Positions 32,906 through 41,505 of a stretch of 64,000 bases of DNA are shown in pieces. Each line of letters begins with the position of its first letter. The stretch's first letter is position 1. The notes beneath the pieces are model-generated. The model saw only the letters and a list, made by a program, of their open reading frames with translations. It did not search any database and was not told where the DNA came from. The translations under genes were made by a program, and so were the position numbers. The DNA comes from Treponema peruense. GTDB taxonomy: Bacteria; Spirochaetota; Spirochaetia; Treponematales; Treponemataceae. The stretch lies in NCBI RefSeq assembly GCF_016117655.1, contig NZ_CP064936.1:248001-312000 (forward strand), written 5' to 3'.

Positions 32906-32941
32906 CCGCCGTTGTTTTTTGGGAACACGGCGGTTTTTTTT
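32906..32941 (+). terminator. Terminator after flaB
   Basis: ACCGCCGT (about 32905-32912) pairs with ACGGCGGT, followed by eight T residues. A second hairpin GGCTGTTC/GGACAGCC (about 32871-32896) precedes it and resembles the stems behind metQ and ppdK. Confidence 0.9.
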
Positions 32942-33006
32942 ATTTTAAATCAACTGAAATAAAAGCCGTAGTTGCGCGCGATTTTTGTATGTGGTAGTAT
33001 TCGCTT

Positions 33007-33714
33007 ATGCCACAGCCGTTTTTATTCAATCTTATAGACAAAGCAGTTTTTGATTACAATCTTATTCAGAACGGGGACCGGATTCTTGTTGGTGCTTCCG
33101 GCGGGAAAGATTCTACGGCGCTTATTGAATATTTTGCAAACAGAAAAAAAAGACCTGGATCTGATTTTGAATTTACAGCGCTTAATGTAAGTACGGAATT
33201 CGGAGGCGCCCTTCCTGAAAATATTGCTGCTCTCTTTGCTGAATGGAATGTTCCACTTGAGACTGTTAATGTTGATGTTCAGGGACGACTCAAACCCGGA
33301 AGAAAAATGAGCTGTTACTGGTGTTCCACGCAGCGCCGCACTGAACTGATTGATTATGCGCTAAAAAATAATTTCAATAAAATTGCACTGGGCCACCATA
33401 TGGATGACATTCTTGAAACGCTTCTTATGAATATGCTGGACAAGTCTGAACTTGGCACAATGCCGCCGCGCCTTAAGTACAAAAATTATCCGCTCGAAAT
33501 AATCCGTCCGCTGTGCTATGCCTGCGAAGAAACTATTGTTTTACACGCAGAAAGTGAGGGTTACAAATGCTGGACGTGTACATGCAATTTTCAGGATAAC
33601 AGCGCAAGAAAAGATGCTCGCAGAAGACTTGAACTTTTGACGGACGGTGACAGAAAAAAGAAAGAGCATCTGTTCAACTCGTTAAAAAAAATTGAGCCGG
33701 AATATCTTCCCTGA
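33007..33714 (+). CDS. ttcA: TtcA-like tRNA 2-thiocytidine synthase
   Basis: PP-loop ATPase that would thiolate cytidine 32 of tRNA. The 235 residues carry the PP-loop SGGKDSTAL near residue 31, the first cysteine pair CYWC followed by STQRRTELIDYA, GHHMDDILET, and a late Cys group CWTCTC. TtcA enzymes bind a 4Fe-4S cluster through such cysteines. The length is slightly short for E. coli TtcA but normal for anaerobe homologues. It sits alone after the flaB terminator and before the nutrient island. Confidence 0.85.
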   Translation: MPQPFLFNLIDKAVFDYNLIQNGDRILVGASGGKDSTALIEYFANRKKRPGSDFEFTALNVSTEFGGALPENIAALFAEWNVPLETVNVDVQGRLKPGRKMSCYWCSTQRRTELIDYALKNNFNKIALGHHMDDILETLLMNMLDKSELGTMPPRLKYKNYPLEIIRPLCYACEETIVLHAESEGYKCWTCTCNFQDNSARKDARRRLELLTDGDRKKKEHLFNSLKKIEPEYLP

Positions 33715-33888
33715 ACAAAAGCGCAGGTTGTAAAATTCGGCACAAGTCAATAAAAAATAATTGACTAAATCAACATTAAAAACTAGTCTGTTTTGAAAGG
33801 ACAATGCTGTCGTATCCGTCGGGCAGCAGTGTCTGGATATGACAACATAAAAGCCCTGTAACTTATGGCAATGCCTGCGGAGGTTTTT

Positions 33889-34755
33889 ATGAAGAATGTT
33901 GGATATTACAATGGCGAGATGGGACTTATGGAAGAAATGAAAGTTCCCATGCTTGACCGCGCACTTTATTTTGGCGACGGAGTTTATGATGCGACTTATG
34001 CCGCAAACCGCAAAATTTTTGAAACAGATTTCCATATAGACAGATTTTACAACAGTCTCAAAGCCGTAAAAATTCCGTTTAAACTTTCTAAACCTGAACT
34101 TATTGCTGAACTTCAGAAATGTATTGACGCAATGGACAGTGACGGAATTGTGTTCGTTTACTGGCAGGCAACGAGAGGTACGGCTCCGCGCAATCATGTG
34201 TTCCCGGACTGCGAACCGAATCTTCTTATTTATGTAGTTGAATCTTCTCTTACCGATCTTACAAAAACAATCAAACTTATAAGTGTGGAAGATACGCGCT
34301 TTTTGCACTGCAATATCAAAACGCTGAATCTTCTTCCGAGTGTTATGGCGGCAGAACAGGCAAAGGAAGCGGGCTGCAATGAAGTTGTATTCCACCGCGG
34401 AAACCGTGTTACTGAATGTGCACACAGCAATATCAATATAATCAAAAACGGAACTTTTATTACTCCTCCGCTGGACAATCTTATTCTTCCCGGAACAACG
34501 CGCCGCCACTATCTTGAAATATGCAAAAGAATCGGTGTGCCTTACTGCGAGAGAACATTTACACTTGATGAAGTTTTTGATGCCGACGAAATTGTTGTTA
34601 CAAGTGCCGGAACTCTTGGTGTGCGTGTATGCGAAATTGACCAGAAAAAAGTCGGCTGTAAAGATGAAAAAACTTTGCGCAAACTTCAGAAAGCTGCGGT
34701 CGAAGATTTTATTTCAGAAACGGGATTTGTTCCGTCTTTTTATGACAAACTTTAA
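33889..34755 (+). CDS. Class IV aminotransferase, D-amino acid transaminase-like
   Basis: PLP enzyme of 288 residues, most like D-alanine/D-glutamate transaminases (DAAT), with branched-chain transaminase as the alternative. The PLP lysine is K144 in CNIKTLNLL. Other family blocks are YFGDGVYDATYA, RGTAPRNH, and the phosphate-binding VTSAGTLGV near the C-terminus. The start at 33889 has a GGAGG ribosome site at 33879-33883; an earlier ATG at 33865 has none. It begins the D-glutamate/5-oxoproline unit. In that setting it probably links D-alanine or other D-amino acids with D-glutamate. Confidence 0.83.
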   Translation: MKNVGYYNGEMGLMEEMKVPMLDRALYFGDGVYDATYAANRKIFETDFHIDRFYNSLKAVKIPFKLSKPELIAELQKCIDAMDSDGIVFVYWQATRGTAPRNHVFPDCEPNLLIYVVESSLTDLTKTIKLISVEDTRFLHCNIKTLNLLPSVMAAEQAKEAGCNEVVFHRGNRVTECAHSNINIIKNGTFITPPLDNLILPGTTRRHYLEICKRIGVPYCERTFTLDEVFDADEIVVTSAGTLGVRVCEIDQKKVGCKDEKTLRKLQKAAVEDFISETGFVPSFYDKL

Positions 34756-34766
34756 GCAGGTGGAAT

Positions 34767-35822
34767 ATGAACGCGCGTGAACTGTCAAAATATAATGTAG
34801 GAGAAAATCTGGACCAGCTCATGAACCTGGACCCGCGCGGTTACGGTGTGTGCCGTATTTTATACCCCGCGGCAAGAAAGGCAATGGGGTCGAGTCTTTG
34901 TATGAAAACTGCAGAAGCCTTGCACGCAATTCTTTCTCAGGACAAAAGGCTAAAGAGTGAAAAAGCACCTGTCTATATTATGACAGGCTTTGTGCTTAAG
35001 GAACACGAGTGTCCTGAAACTGACGGAATTACAGGCGCGCTTCTTCTGGCGAGAGCTCTTGTTGTGGCATACGGCGTTACGCCCGTGTTTGTTATTCCAA
35101 AAAAATGCGTTCCTGCGGTAACAGCCGCTGCGCCGCATCTTGGTCTTCACGCATATTCCGATGTGAAAAAAGCAGAGTCTGTTTCGCTTTCACTTGCGTA
35201 CATAACTATTTCTGAAGATGCACAGAAAGCAGCCGCAGAAACAGAAGCTATTCTTAAGATGCCAAAACCTGCGGCGCTGTTTTGTACAGAGAGTGCCGGT
35301 GCGAATGCGAAGGGCGTTTACCATAATGCAGTAGGTGCTGACATTACATCTCTTGAGGCAAAGTCAGATGGTTTGTTTAACGCACTTAAAAAAGCGGGTG
35401 TTCCGGTTTTTGCTGTAGGAGATCTTGGCAATGAAATGGGAATGGGATTGATTAAGCGCCATGTAGAAAAATATATTCCCAACGGAAAAGAAATAATTGC
35501 CGCAACAAGTGCAGATTATCTTGTAACAGCGACGGTTTCTGACTGGGGCGTTTATGCGGTAATTGCAGCTCTTGCCTACCTTAACGGGAAAATAGAAATA
35601 ATGCATGACGAACAGATGGAAGAAGCCGTATTGAGGGCGTGCTGCCTTAGCGGAATGGTTGATATGACCGGTTCACTTCTTCCTGCAATTGACGGATTTT
35701 CTGTAGATATAGAAAAACAGATTGTAGCGTTAATGCGTTCCACTGTGGAATATGCAATCGCTTATCCGCAGAACAAATGGTTTGACGGAGTTTTGGAAAA
35801 AGGTTTTTATGGAAAATGTTGA
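34767..35822 (+). CDS. DUF4392 protein, D-glutamate cyclase-like
   Basis: 351 residues resembling the C-terminal domain of the mitochondrial D-glutamate cyclase, which turns D-glutamate into 5-oxo-D-proline. Visible family-like segments are MTGFVLKEHECPETDGITGALLLARAL (in part), AVGDLGNEMGMG and the C-terminal block with SDWGVYA and NKWFDGVLE. It lies 11 bases after the aminotransferase and overlaps pxpBC by 14 bases. The second cyclase-family gene (DUF1445 type) is two genes further on. In animals both domains are fused in one protein; here they are split around the 5-oxoprolinase subunits. Confidence 0.8.
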   Translation: MNARELSKYNVGENLDQLMNLDPRGYGVCRILYPAARKAMGSSLCMKTAEALHAILSQDKRLKSEKAPVYIMTGFVLKEHECPETDGITGALLLARALVVAYGVTPVFVIPKKCVPAVTAAAPHLGLHAYSDVKKAESVSLSLAYITISEDAQKAAAETEAILKMPKPAALFCTESAGANAKGVYHNAVGADITSLEAKSDGLFNALKKAGVPVFAVGDLGNEMGMGLIKRHVEKYIPNGKEIIAATSADYLVTATVSDWGVYAVIAALAYLNGKIEIMHDEQMEEAVLRACCLSGMVDMTGSLLPAIDGFSVDIEKQIVALMRSTVEYAIAYPQNKWFDGVLEKGFYGKC

Positions 35823-37485
35823 ATTCAATTTTGACGGAACAGACTATGCCATAGTAAAATTCGGGAACAGTATTTCACCGCAAATAAATGAGCGTGTGCG
35901 TTCTGTCTGTGAATATCTTGAATCACTTTCTCTAAAAAAGAATCTGTCCGGCGCGATTGTCGAATGGGTTCCGACTTACTGTACTGTCTGCGTTTATTAT
36001 AATCCGCTAAAAATTAGTCTTGCAAAAATAAAAAAAATACTTTATGAGTCTGTAAAATTCAACGGTGCAACAAAAGGGAAATCCGGAACACTTCATGAAA
36101 TTCCTGTCTGCTACGAAGATGAATTTTCCCCTGACATGAAAAATGTCTGCGCACATTCTGGCCTTTCAAAAGAAGAAGTCGTTGCGGCACACACGTCCCC
36201 GGTTTATACCGTTTATATGCTGGGTTTTCTTCCGGGCTTTGCCTATCTTGGCGGAATGGATGAACGGCTTGAAACACCGCGTCTTGAAGTTCCCCGCGTA
36301 AAAATTCCTGCAGGAAGTGTTGCCATCGGAGGAAGACAGACCGGCGTTTACCCTGTGGACAGTCCCGGGGGCTGGCAGATTATTGGACGCACAAATGTAA
36401 AGCCTTACGATGTGTCAGGAAAGCAGAAAATTCTTTTCAGGGCCGGTGACAAAATTAAATTCCGTGCGGTAACAAAAGATGAATTTGCTTTGCTTGAAAA
36501 ACAAAGTGCCGGTGAAAATTCCTGCGGCGGTGAATGTGTAAAGGAAAGGTATGTTGCAACTTCGGGAATAAAAATTCTTTCTGCCGGAGCCGGAACATTT
36601 ATAGAAACTTCAGGTGCGAGGGGGCTTCAGAAAGACGGGTTCAACTGCGGCGGAGTAATGGACGAAAATGCAATGATTCTTGCAAACATTATTGCAGGCA
36701 ATATTCCAAAAGCGGCGGTTCTTGAGTCGACTCTTCTTGGACCGTCAGTTGAATTCAACGGAGAGTGCGATTTCTGCATTACCGGTGCCGACCAGAATGC
36801 CACTCTCGACGGAACAGCAGTACCGCTTTACACGAAAGTACATGCCGGGGCCGGAAGTATTCTTGCGCTTAGTGCCGCTGTCTCCGGCTTGCGTACATAC
36901 ATTGCTTTTGCGGGAGGAATCATTGCCCCTTCTGTAAATAAAAATTTTGGCGGTATAAAAATAAAATCCGGAGACTGTTTTGCAATAGGGAACTTTTTTG
37001 CGCCTAAAGAAATTTCTGTTCGCAGCATTCCGGCCGTGTCTGCTAAGTGCAGTGCGCGCGCGGGAGTGGTGGACGTACATGTTGTTAAGGGTGCTCAGTT
37101 TGCATCTTTTGAAGGGGACTGCGCGCGCGCTTTCTTAAACGCCGTTTACACTGTAATGCCCGCCTCCAACAGGATGGGCTGTCGCCTGGACGGAGAGCAT
37201 ATCCAGTGTCGCGGCGGTACAGACATTATTTCTGATGCAATTCCGTGGGGTTCCGTGCAGATTGCTTCGGCCGGGCTTCCCATAGTGATGCTTAGTGACA
37301 GGCAGACGACGGGCGGTTATGCAAAGATTGCGACAGTCATTCCGTCTGATCTGCATTTGTTTGCGCAGTTTGTTCCGGGTACAAAAATAAGGTTTGTTCT
37401 TGTTTCCAGAAAACATGCGCTTTCACTTCTTAAAAAAACAAACAGGCTTCTTTTGAAAAAATATTCGGAGGTTCACTATGTCTGA
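35809..37485 (+). CDS. pxpB-pxpC: 5-oxoprolinase subunits B and C, fused
   Basis: With PxpA it forms the ATP-dependent enzyme that opens 5-oxoproline (pyroglutamate) to glutamate. The 558-residue protein joins PxpB (KipI-like, about 1-225, with GFLPGFAYLGG, RVKIPAGSVAIGG and SPGGWQIIGRT) to PxpC (KipA-like, about 245-555, with FNCGGVMDENAM and FAGGI). The two are separate genes in E. coli and Bacillus. The start at 35809 has AGG ribosome bases six to nine upstream and overlaps the previous gene; an earlier in-frame start at 35752 lies deep inside that gene. The downstream gene overlaps by eight bases. Confidence 0.92.
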   Translation: MENVEFNFDGTDYAIVKFGNSISPQINERVRSVCEYLESLSLKKNLSGAIVEWVPTYCTVCVYYNPLKISLAKIKKILYESVKFNGATKGKSGTLHEIPVCYEDEFSPDMKNVCAHSGLSKEEVVAAHTSPVYTVYMLGFLPGFAYLGGMDERLETPRLEVPRVKIPAGSVAIGGRQTGVYPVDSPGGWQIIGRTNVKPYDVSGKQKILFRAGDKIKFRAVTKDEFALLEKQSAGENSCGGECVKERYVATSGIKILSAGAGTFIETSGARGLQKDGFNCGGVMDENAMILANIIAGNIPKAAVLESTLLGPSVEFNGECDFCITGADQNATLDGTAVPLYTKVHAGAGSILALSAAVSGLRTYIAFAGGIIAPSVNKNFGGIKIKSGDCFAIGNFFAPKEISVRSIPAVSAKCSARAGVVDVHVVKGAQFASFEGDCARAFLNAVYTVMPASNRMGCRLDGEHIQCRGGTDIISDAIPWGSVQIASAGLPIVMLSDRQTTGGYAKIATVIPSDLHLFAQFVPGTKIRFVLVSRKHALSLLKKTNRLLLKKYSEVHYV

Positions 37486-38275
37486 AAAAAATATTTATGC
37501 TGACTGCCTGCCCGGTGAGGTTCGCGCTCTTATACGTGAAGGAAAAATTACCTGCCAGACTTCGGGAATGTGTTCCGGGTTTGCGCAGGCAAATCTTTGT
37601 GTTCTTCCAAAAAAGTATGCGTATGATTTTCTTTTGTTTACGCAGCGTAATCCAAAGTCCTGTCCTGTTCTTGAAGTAAGTGATGAAGGTTCACGCACGC
37701 TGCATTCCATTGCCCGCGGTGCAGACATTGCAACTGATATTCCCAAGTACCGCATCTGGAAAAACGGTGTTCTTGACGGCGAGTATACGGACGTTTCTTC
37801 TTTCTGGCGTGATGATCTTGTGAGCTTTCTTATAGGCTGCAGTTTTTCTTTTGAGTTTGAACTTATTGCTGCGGGAATTGATGTGCGCAATATTTCTCTC
37901 GGCTGCAACGTTCCGATGTATCTTACAAATATTGACACTGTTCCCGCCGGAATCTTCGGCGGAAAAATGGTTGTGAGCATGAGGCCCATTCCCTATGACC
38001 AGATTGTGCGTGCAGTTACAGTGTCTGGTTCAATGCCGCGTGTTCACGGCACGCCCATCCATATAGGGGATCCTTCTGTTATTGGAATTAAGGATTTGTC
38101 TCATCCCGACTTTGGCGATGCCGTTCCGGTTAAGGAAGGAGAAGTTCCTGTTTTCTGGTGCTGCGGTGTTACTCCGCAAAGTGTTGTGATGAATTCCAAA
38201 CCTGATTTTTGTATTACACATTCGCCCGGACATATGTTTATTACCGATGTTCCGAATGCAATGCTTAAAAACTGA
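37478..38275 (+). CDS. DUF1445 protein, D-glutamate cyclase family (YcsI-like)
   Basis: 265 residues of the YcsI/DUF1445 family, now associated with D-glutamate cyclase activity. Family blocks: TSGMCSGFAQANLCVLPK near the N-terminus, FLIGCSFSFE with its conserved Cys, GNVPMYLTN-type NVPMYLTN, SMRPI, HGTPIHIG and the C-terminal WCCGVTPQ followed by THSPGHMF. It lies between pxpBC and pxpA, which supports feeding 5-oxoproline directly into PxpABC. It partners in context with the DUF4392 gene upstream. Confidence 0.88.
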   Translation: MSEKNIYADCLPGEVRALIREGKITCQTSGMCSGFAQANLCVLPKKYAYDFLLFTQRNPKSCPVLEVSDEGSRTLHSIARGADIATDIPKYRIWKNGVLDGEYTDVSSFWRDDLVSFLIGCSFSFEFELIAAGIDVRNISLGCNVPMYLTNIDTVPAGIFGGKMVVSMRPIPYDQIVRAVTVSGSMPRVHGTPIHIGDPSVIGIKDLSHPDFGDAVPVKEGEVPVFWCCGVTPQSVVMNSKPDFCITHSPGHMFITDVPNAMLKN

Positions 38276-38296
38276 TTTTTTTAAAGGGGGTTATAA

Positions 38297-39067
38297 ATGT
38301 TTAAGGTAGATTTGAACTGTGACCTGGGAGAAAGTTTCGGCAACTACAGAATTGGTGATGATGAAAATGTGATTCCGCTTATTTCTTCTGCAAATATTGC
38401 CTGCGGATTCCACGCCTCTGATCCTGTTGTTATGCAGCGTACAGTAAATGCTGCCGCAGCGTCTTCTGTCGGAATAGGTGCTCACCCGGGTTATCCTGAT
38501 CTTATGGGATTCGGCCGGCGGTTTATGAAACTTTCTGCAGAAGAAGCAGAAGCTTATGTTATGTATCAGATAGGGGCTCTTTCATCTTTTGCCGCTGCTG
38601 CCGGTAAATGTATACAGCATGTAAAACCGCACGGTGCTTTGTACAATGCTGCGGCAAAAGATTCCGTCCTGGCAGATGCAGTTTGCCGTGCAATAAAAAA
38701 AGCGAGCCCTGAATCTATTCTGCTGGCGCTTTCGGGAAGTGAAATGGTCGAGGCTGCCCACCGTAACGGACTGCGTGTTGCCTGCGAAGTTTTTGCTGAC
38801 CGAGCCTACAATGATGACGGAACACTTGTTGCGCGTTCTGAGCCTGGTTCTGTGATTACAGATGAAAATGAAGCAGTGTCGCGTGCAGTGCGTATGGTTC
38901 GCGAAGGAATTGTTGTTTCGCGTTCGGGAAAAAAAGTTGCGGTTCAGGCAGACAGCATATGCGTTCACGGTGACGGAGCCAAAGCGCTGGCCTTTGTAAA
39001 AAAAATACGTTCTGTGTTTGAAAGCATGCAGATTTGTATTCGTCCTCTTTGCGAAATTATTGAATAA
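38297..39067 (+). CDS. pxpA: 5-oxoprolinase subunit A (LamB/YcsF family)
   Basis: 256 residues of the LamB/YcsF family. It begins with the hallmark VDLNCDLGESFG and also has SANIACGFHASDP, GAHPGYPDLMGFGRR, VKPHGALYN and EVFADRAYNDDG. It completes the PxpABC enzyme with the fused pxpBC gene two places upstream. The ribosome site AAGGGGG is strong. The chemoreceptor gene follows after 20 bases. Confidence 0.95.
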   Translation: MFKVDLNCDLGESFGNYRIGDDENVIPLISSANIACGFHASDPVVMQRTVNAAAASSVGIGAHPGYPDLMGFGRRFMKLSAEEAEAYVMYQIGALSSFAAAAGKCIQHVKPHGALYNAAAKDSVLADAVCRAIKKASPESILLALSGSEMVEAAHRNGLRVACEVFADRAYNDDGTLVARSEPGSVITDENEAVSRAVRMVREGIVVSRSGKKVAVQADSICVHGDGAKALAFVKKIRSVFESMQICIRPLCEIIE

Positions 39068-39087
39068 CCTGTTCTGGGAGTTGGAAA

Positions 39088-41280
39088 ATGAAACTTAAGA
39101 AAAAACTTGCGGTTGGATTTTTGGGCGTTTCGCTTATTCCGTTTGCTGTCGGAATGTTTCTTTTGTACAAAAATATCAATTCTGCAATTTATGCAACCGG
39201 AACTTCCAGCGTTGCAAAATATACTTCATCGTTTGCAAATGAACTTTCGCGCTATTTTGACGGCTGGCGGAATTCTGCATCTCTATTGAGCCGCATTCCT
39301 GTCGTTAAGGGAAAAAACTGGCAGGAACTGAAACCTATTCTTACAAAAGCTGCGTCTGCCCACAGCGATATAAGCGGGTTTTTTATTGCCAATACCGACG
39401 GTTCTTTCTTGTATACAGGGGCACAGGGAAACCCGGCACAGAATTTTCTTATTACTAAAAATGATTCCGATCCTCTGTCACAGCCTAAAAATGTAAGTTC
39501 GCACGATTACTTCAAGCGTCTGGTAAAAGATAACATTATTAACCGTGAAATGACTCTGGTGTCTGAACTCTTTATTGCTTTTTTTGACGGAAGCAAAATG
39601 TTTATTGTTGGTTCAACAATTATGGACGGTGATGACAATGTAAACGGAATTCTTGGAATTGCAGTTACTACCCGGCAACTCGAAAGTTTTTATAGCAATA
39701 TGCTTTCTGATTTTAAGGAAAGTTTCGGCAACGAGGCTGAACTTATAATTACCGAAAGCGGCGGAACTGTCATGACGCGGTATGCGTACGATACGGCTGT
39801 TAGCAAATACAAGGACAGTGCTCTTTCTGACAAGGGACTGGTGCTCAGAACAAGTCTTCCTTCAGAAATTGATGCAGCCATGACAAAACTTTCGTCACCT
39901 GAAAGTTCTGTTGTAGAAGGTGGTGAAAAATTCCGCTACAAAAACAAAGATTATTTTATGACCAGAAGTTCTGTGGAAGGAACAGACTATAATGTGTATC
40001 TTCTTGTTCCGCAGAAAAAAATATTCAGTGTTGCATACACTTTGCGCCAGCGTGCTCTGCTTCTTGGAATTATAATTGCGCTTGTTGCAGTAGCGGCGGC
40101 CTTTGTTCTGGGACGACTTATGTCAAAGTCGCTGGTAAAAACTTCGTTTGCCATACGCGATATTTCTGAAGGGGAAGGCGACCTTACGCGAAGGCTTACT
40201 GCAAAGTCTCATGATGAAATAGGAGATATTGCACGCTTCTTCAATACTTTTATGGACAGTCTCCACGGAATGATTCTGAGTCTGCGCAATGAGTCAGAAA
40301 AAATGTCCGATGTTTCAAAAGATCTTGAAAACAGAACCGGCGAAATTAAACTGAGTATGCAGAAAATTTCTTCGAGTGTTGAGGATCTTAAATTCCAGTC
40401 GCAGGAACAGAGTGCGGCCAGTGAAGAAACCGCGGGAACAATCGAGCAGATTTCAAAAAACATAGGTCTTCTTACCGGAAGAATCGAAGAAGAAATTCAG
40501 GCTATTTCAAAATCTTCTGCGGCAGTAAACCAGATGGTTTCCAATATTTCTTCGATAACCGCAACTTTGGGAAAGGCCGAAGAAAGTGTAAGTACGCTTG
40601 AGCAGGTTTCTCTTGTAGGAAAGTCTGGAATTCAGAAAGTGCAGAAAATTGTAGGCGAAGTTTCGGGACAGTCTTCCCATCTTTTGGAAACAAACAAACT
40701 GATTAACGCTATCGCCTCGCAGACAAATCTTCTTGCAATGAACGCGGCTATTGAAGCAGCGCATGCAGGGGAAGCGGGAAAGGGATTTTCTGTTGTTGCA
40801 GATGAGATACGAAAGCTTGCAGAAAATTCTTCGGCACAGTCAAAGGTTATTGCAGAAGAACTCAAGAGCGTTGTAAAAAATATAAAAGCGATTGTAGATG
40901 CTTCTGCCGGTGCTGAACATGCATTTGATGACGTAACTGCACATATAGGCGGAACAAAAGAAATTGTGGGCCAGATTGGTTTTGCCATGCGTGAACAGTC
41001 AGAAGGCAGCAAACAGATTATAGATGCACTTGAAGAAATGCAGAATGCTACTGTAGAAATACGTGACGGTTCTGTTGAAATGAAAGAAGGAACGACGACG
41101 ATTATTACCGAGATGAAAAAACTTACGTCTGTTTCGGCGCAGGTGCTTGATAATTCAAATGCAATTTCAAGTGCTGTAAGCGATATTGGAAAAGCAATGG
41201 ACGTTATTGGCGAAGATTCGTCTGAAAATAACCGCGGTGTCGAACTTTTGAATTCTCTTACGGGAAAATTCAAGCTGTGA
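39088..41280 (+). CDS. Methyl-accepting chemotaxis receptor
   Basis: Chemoreceptor of 730 residues. Transmembrane segment 1 at about 8-28, a large periplasmic sensor of about 290 residues (Cache-like in length and pattern), segment 2 at about 322-343, HAMP at about 345-400, and the cytoplasmic signalling hairpin with its tip at about 541-585 (QTNLLAMNAAIEAAHAGE, then GKGFSVVADEIRKLAENS). No CheR-docking pentapeptide at the C-terminus. It follows pxpA by 20 bases, so it is probably co-transcribed with the D-glutamate/5-oxoproline genes and likely senses one of their substrates. The ligand is inferred from context only. Confidence 0.93.
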   Translation: MKLKKKLAVGFLGVSLIPFAVGMFLLYKNINSAIYATGTSSVAKYTSSFANELSRYFDGWRNSASLLSRIPVVKGKNWQELKPILTKAASAHSDISGFFIANTDGSFLYTGAQGNPAQNFLITKNDSDPLSQPKNVSSHDYFKRLVKDNIINREMTLVSELFIAFFDGSKMFIVGSTIMDGDDNVNGILGIAVTTRQLESFYSNMLSDFKESFGNEAELIITESGGTVMTRYAYDTAVSKYKDSALSDKGLVLRTSLPSEIDAAMTKLSSPESSVVEGGEKFRYKNKDYFMTRSSVEGTDYNVYLLVPQKKIFSVAYTLRQRALLLGIIIALVAVAAAFVLGRLMSKSLVKTSFAIRDISEGEGDLTRRLTAKSHDEIGDIARFFNTFMDSLHGMILSLRNESEKMSDVSKDLENRTGEIKLSMQKISSSVEDLKFQSQEQSAASEETAGTIEQISKNIGLLTGRIEEEIQAISKSSAAVNQMVSNISSITATLGKAEESVSTLEQVSLVGKSGIQKVQKIVGEVSGQSSHLLETNKLINAIASQTNLLAMNAAIEAAHAGEAGKGFSVVADEIRKLAENSSAQSKVIAEELKSVVKNIKAIVDASAGAEHAFDDVTAHIGGTKEIVGQIGFAMREQSEGSKQIIDALEEMQNATVEIRDGSVEMKEGTTTIITEMKKLTSVSAQVLDNSNAISSAVSDIGKAMDVIGEDSSENNRGVELLNSLTGKFKL

Positions 41281-41371
41281 AAAAAATATAAGTAAAATCC
41301 GGGAGTTCATTTATTTTGTGAATGATTTCCGAATTTTACAATAAGAAATGCTTTTTTTTTGTTTTGCAAGG

Positions 41372-41400
41372 TTGAAAAAAATCGTGCAATAAATTAAAAC
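41372..41400 (+). promoter_or_regulatory. Possible promoter of the liv unit
   Basis: TTGAAA (41372-41377), 17-base spacer, TAAAAC (41395-41400). It would give a leader of about 100 bases before the binding-protein gene. Confidence 0.45.
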
Positions 41401-41412
41401 AAAGAAAGGTAA

Positions 41413-41488
41413 GCAACAAAGCCGTTGCAGACTAAATTGCCGTATGGCAGTTTAACTCGCGAAGGGCTTTGTTAATTCGGCTCTTCGC
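41413..41488 (+). promoter_or_regulatory. Candidate cis-regulatory RNA ahead of livJ
   Basis: AACAAAGCC (41415-41423) pairs perfectly with GGCTTTGTT (41465-41473) and encloses hairpin TAAATTGCC/GGCAGTTTA (41433-41454). A competing stem GCGAAG/CTTCGC (41459-41464 with 41483-41488) loops out the same GGCTTTGTT strand just ahead of the ribosome site GAGGAG. Two mutually exclusive folds are the mark of a switch, but no known class is recognised. Confidence 0.55.
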
Positions 41489-41505
41489 AAACTGAGGAGC
41501 TGATT

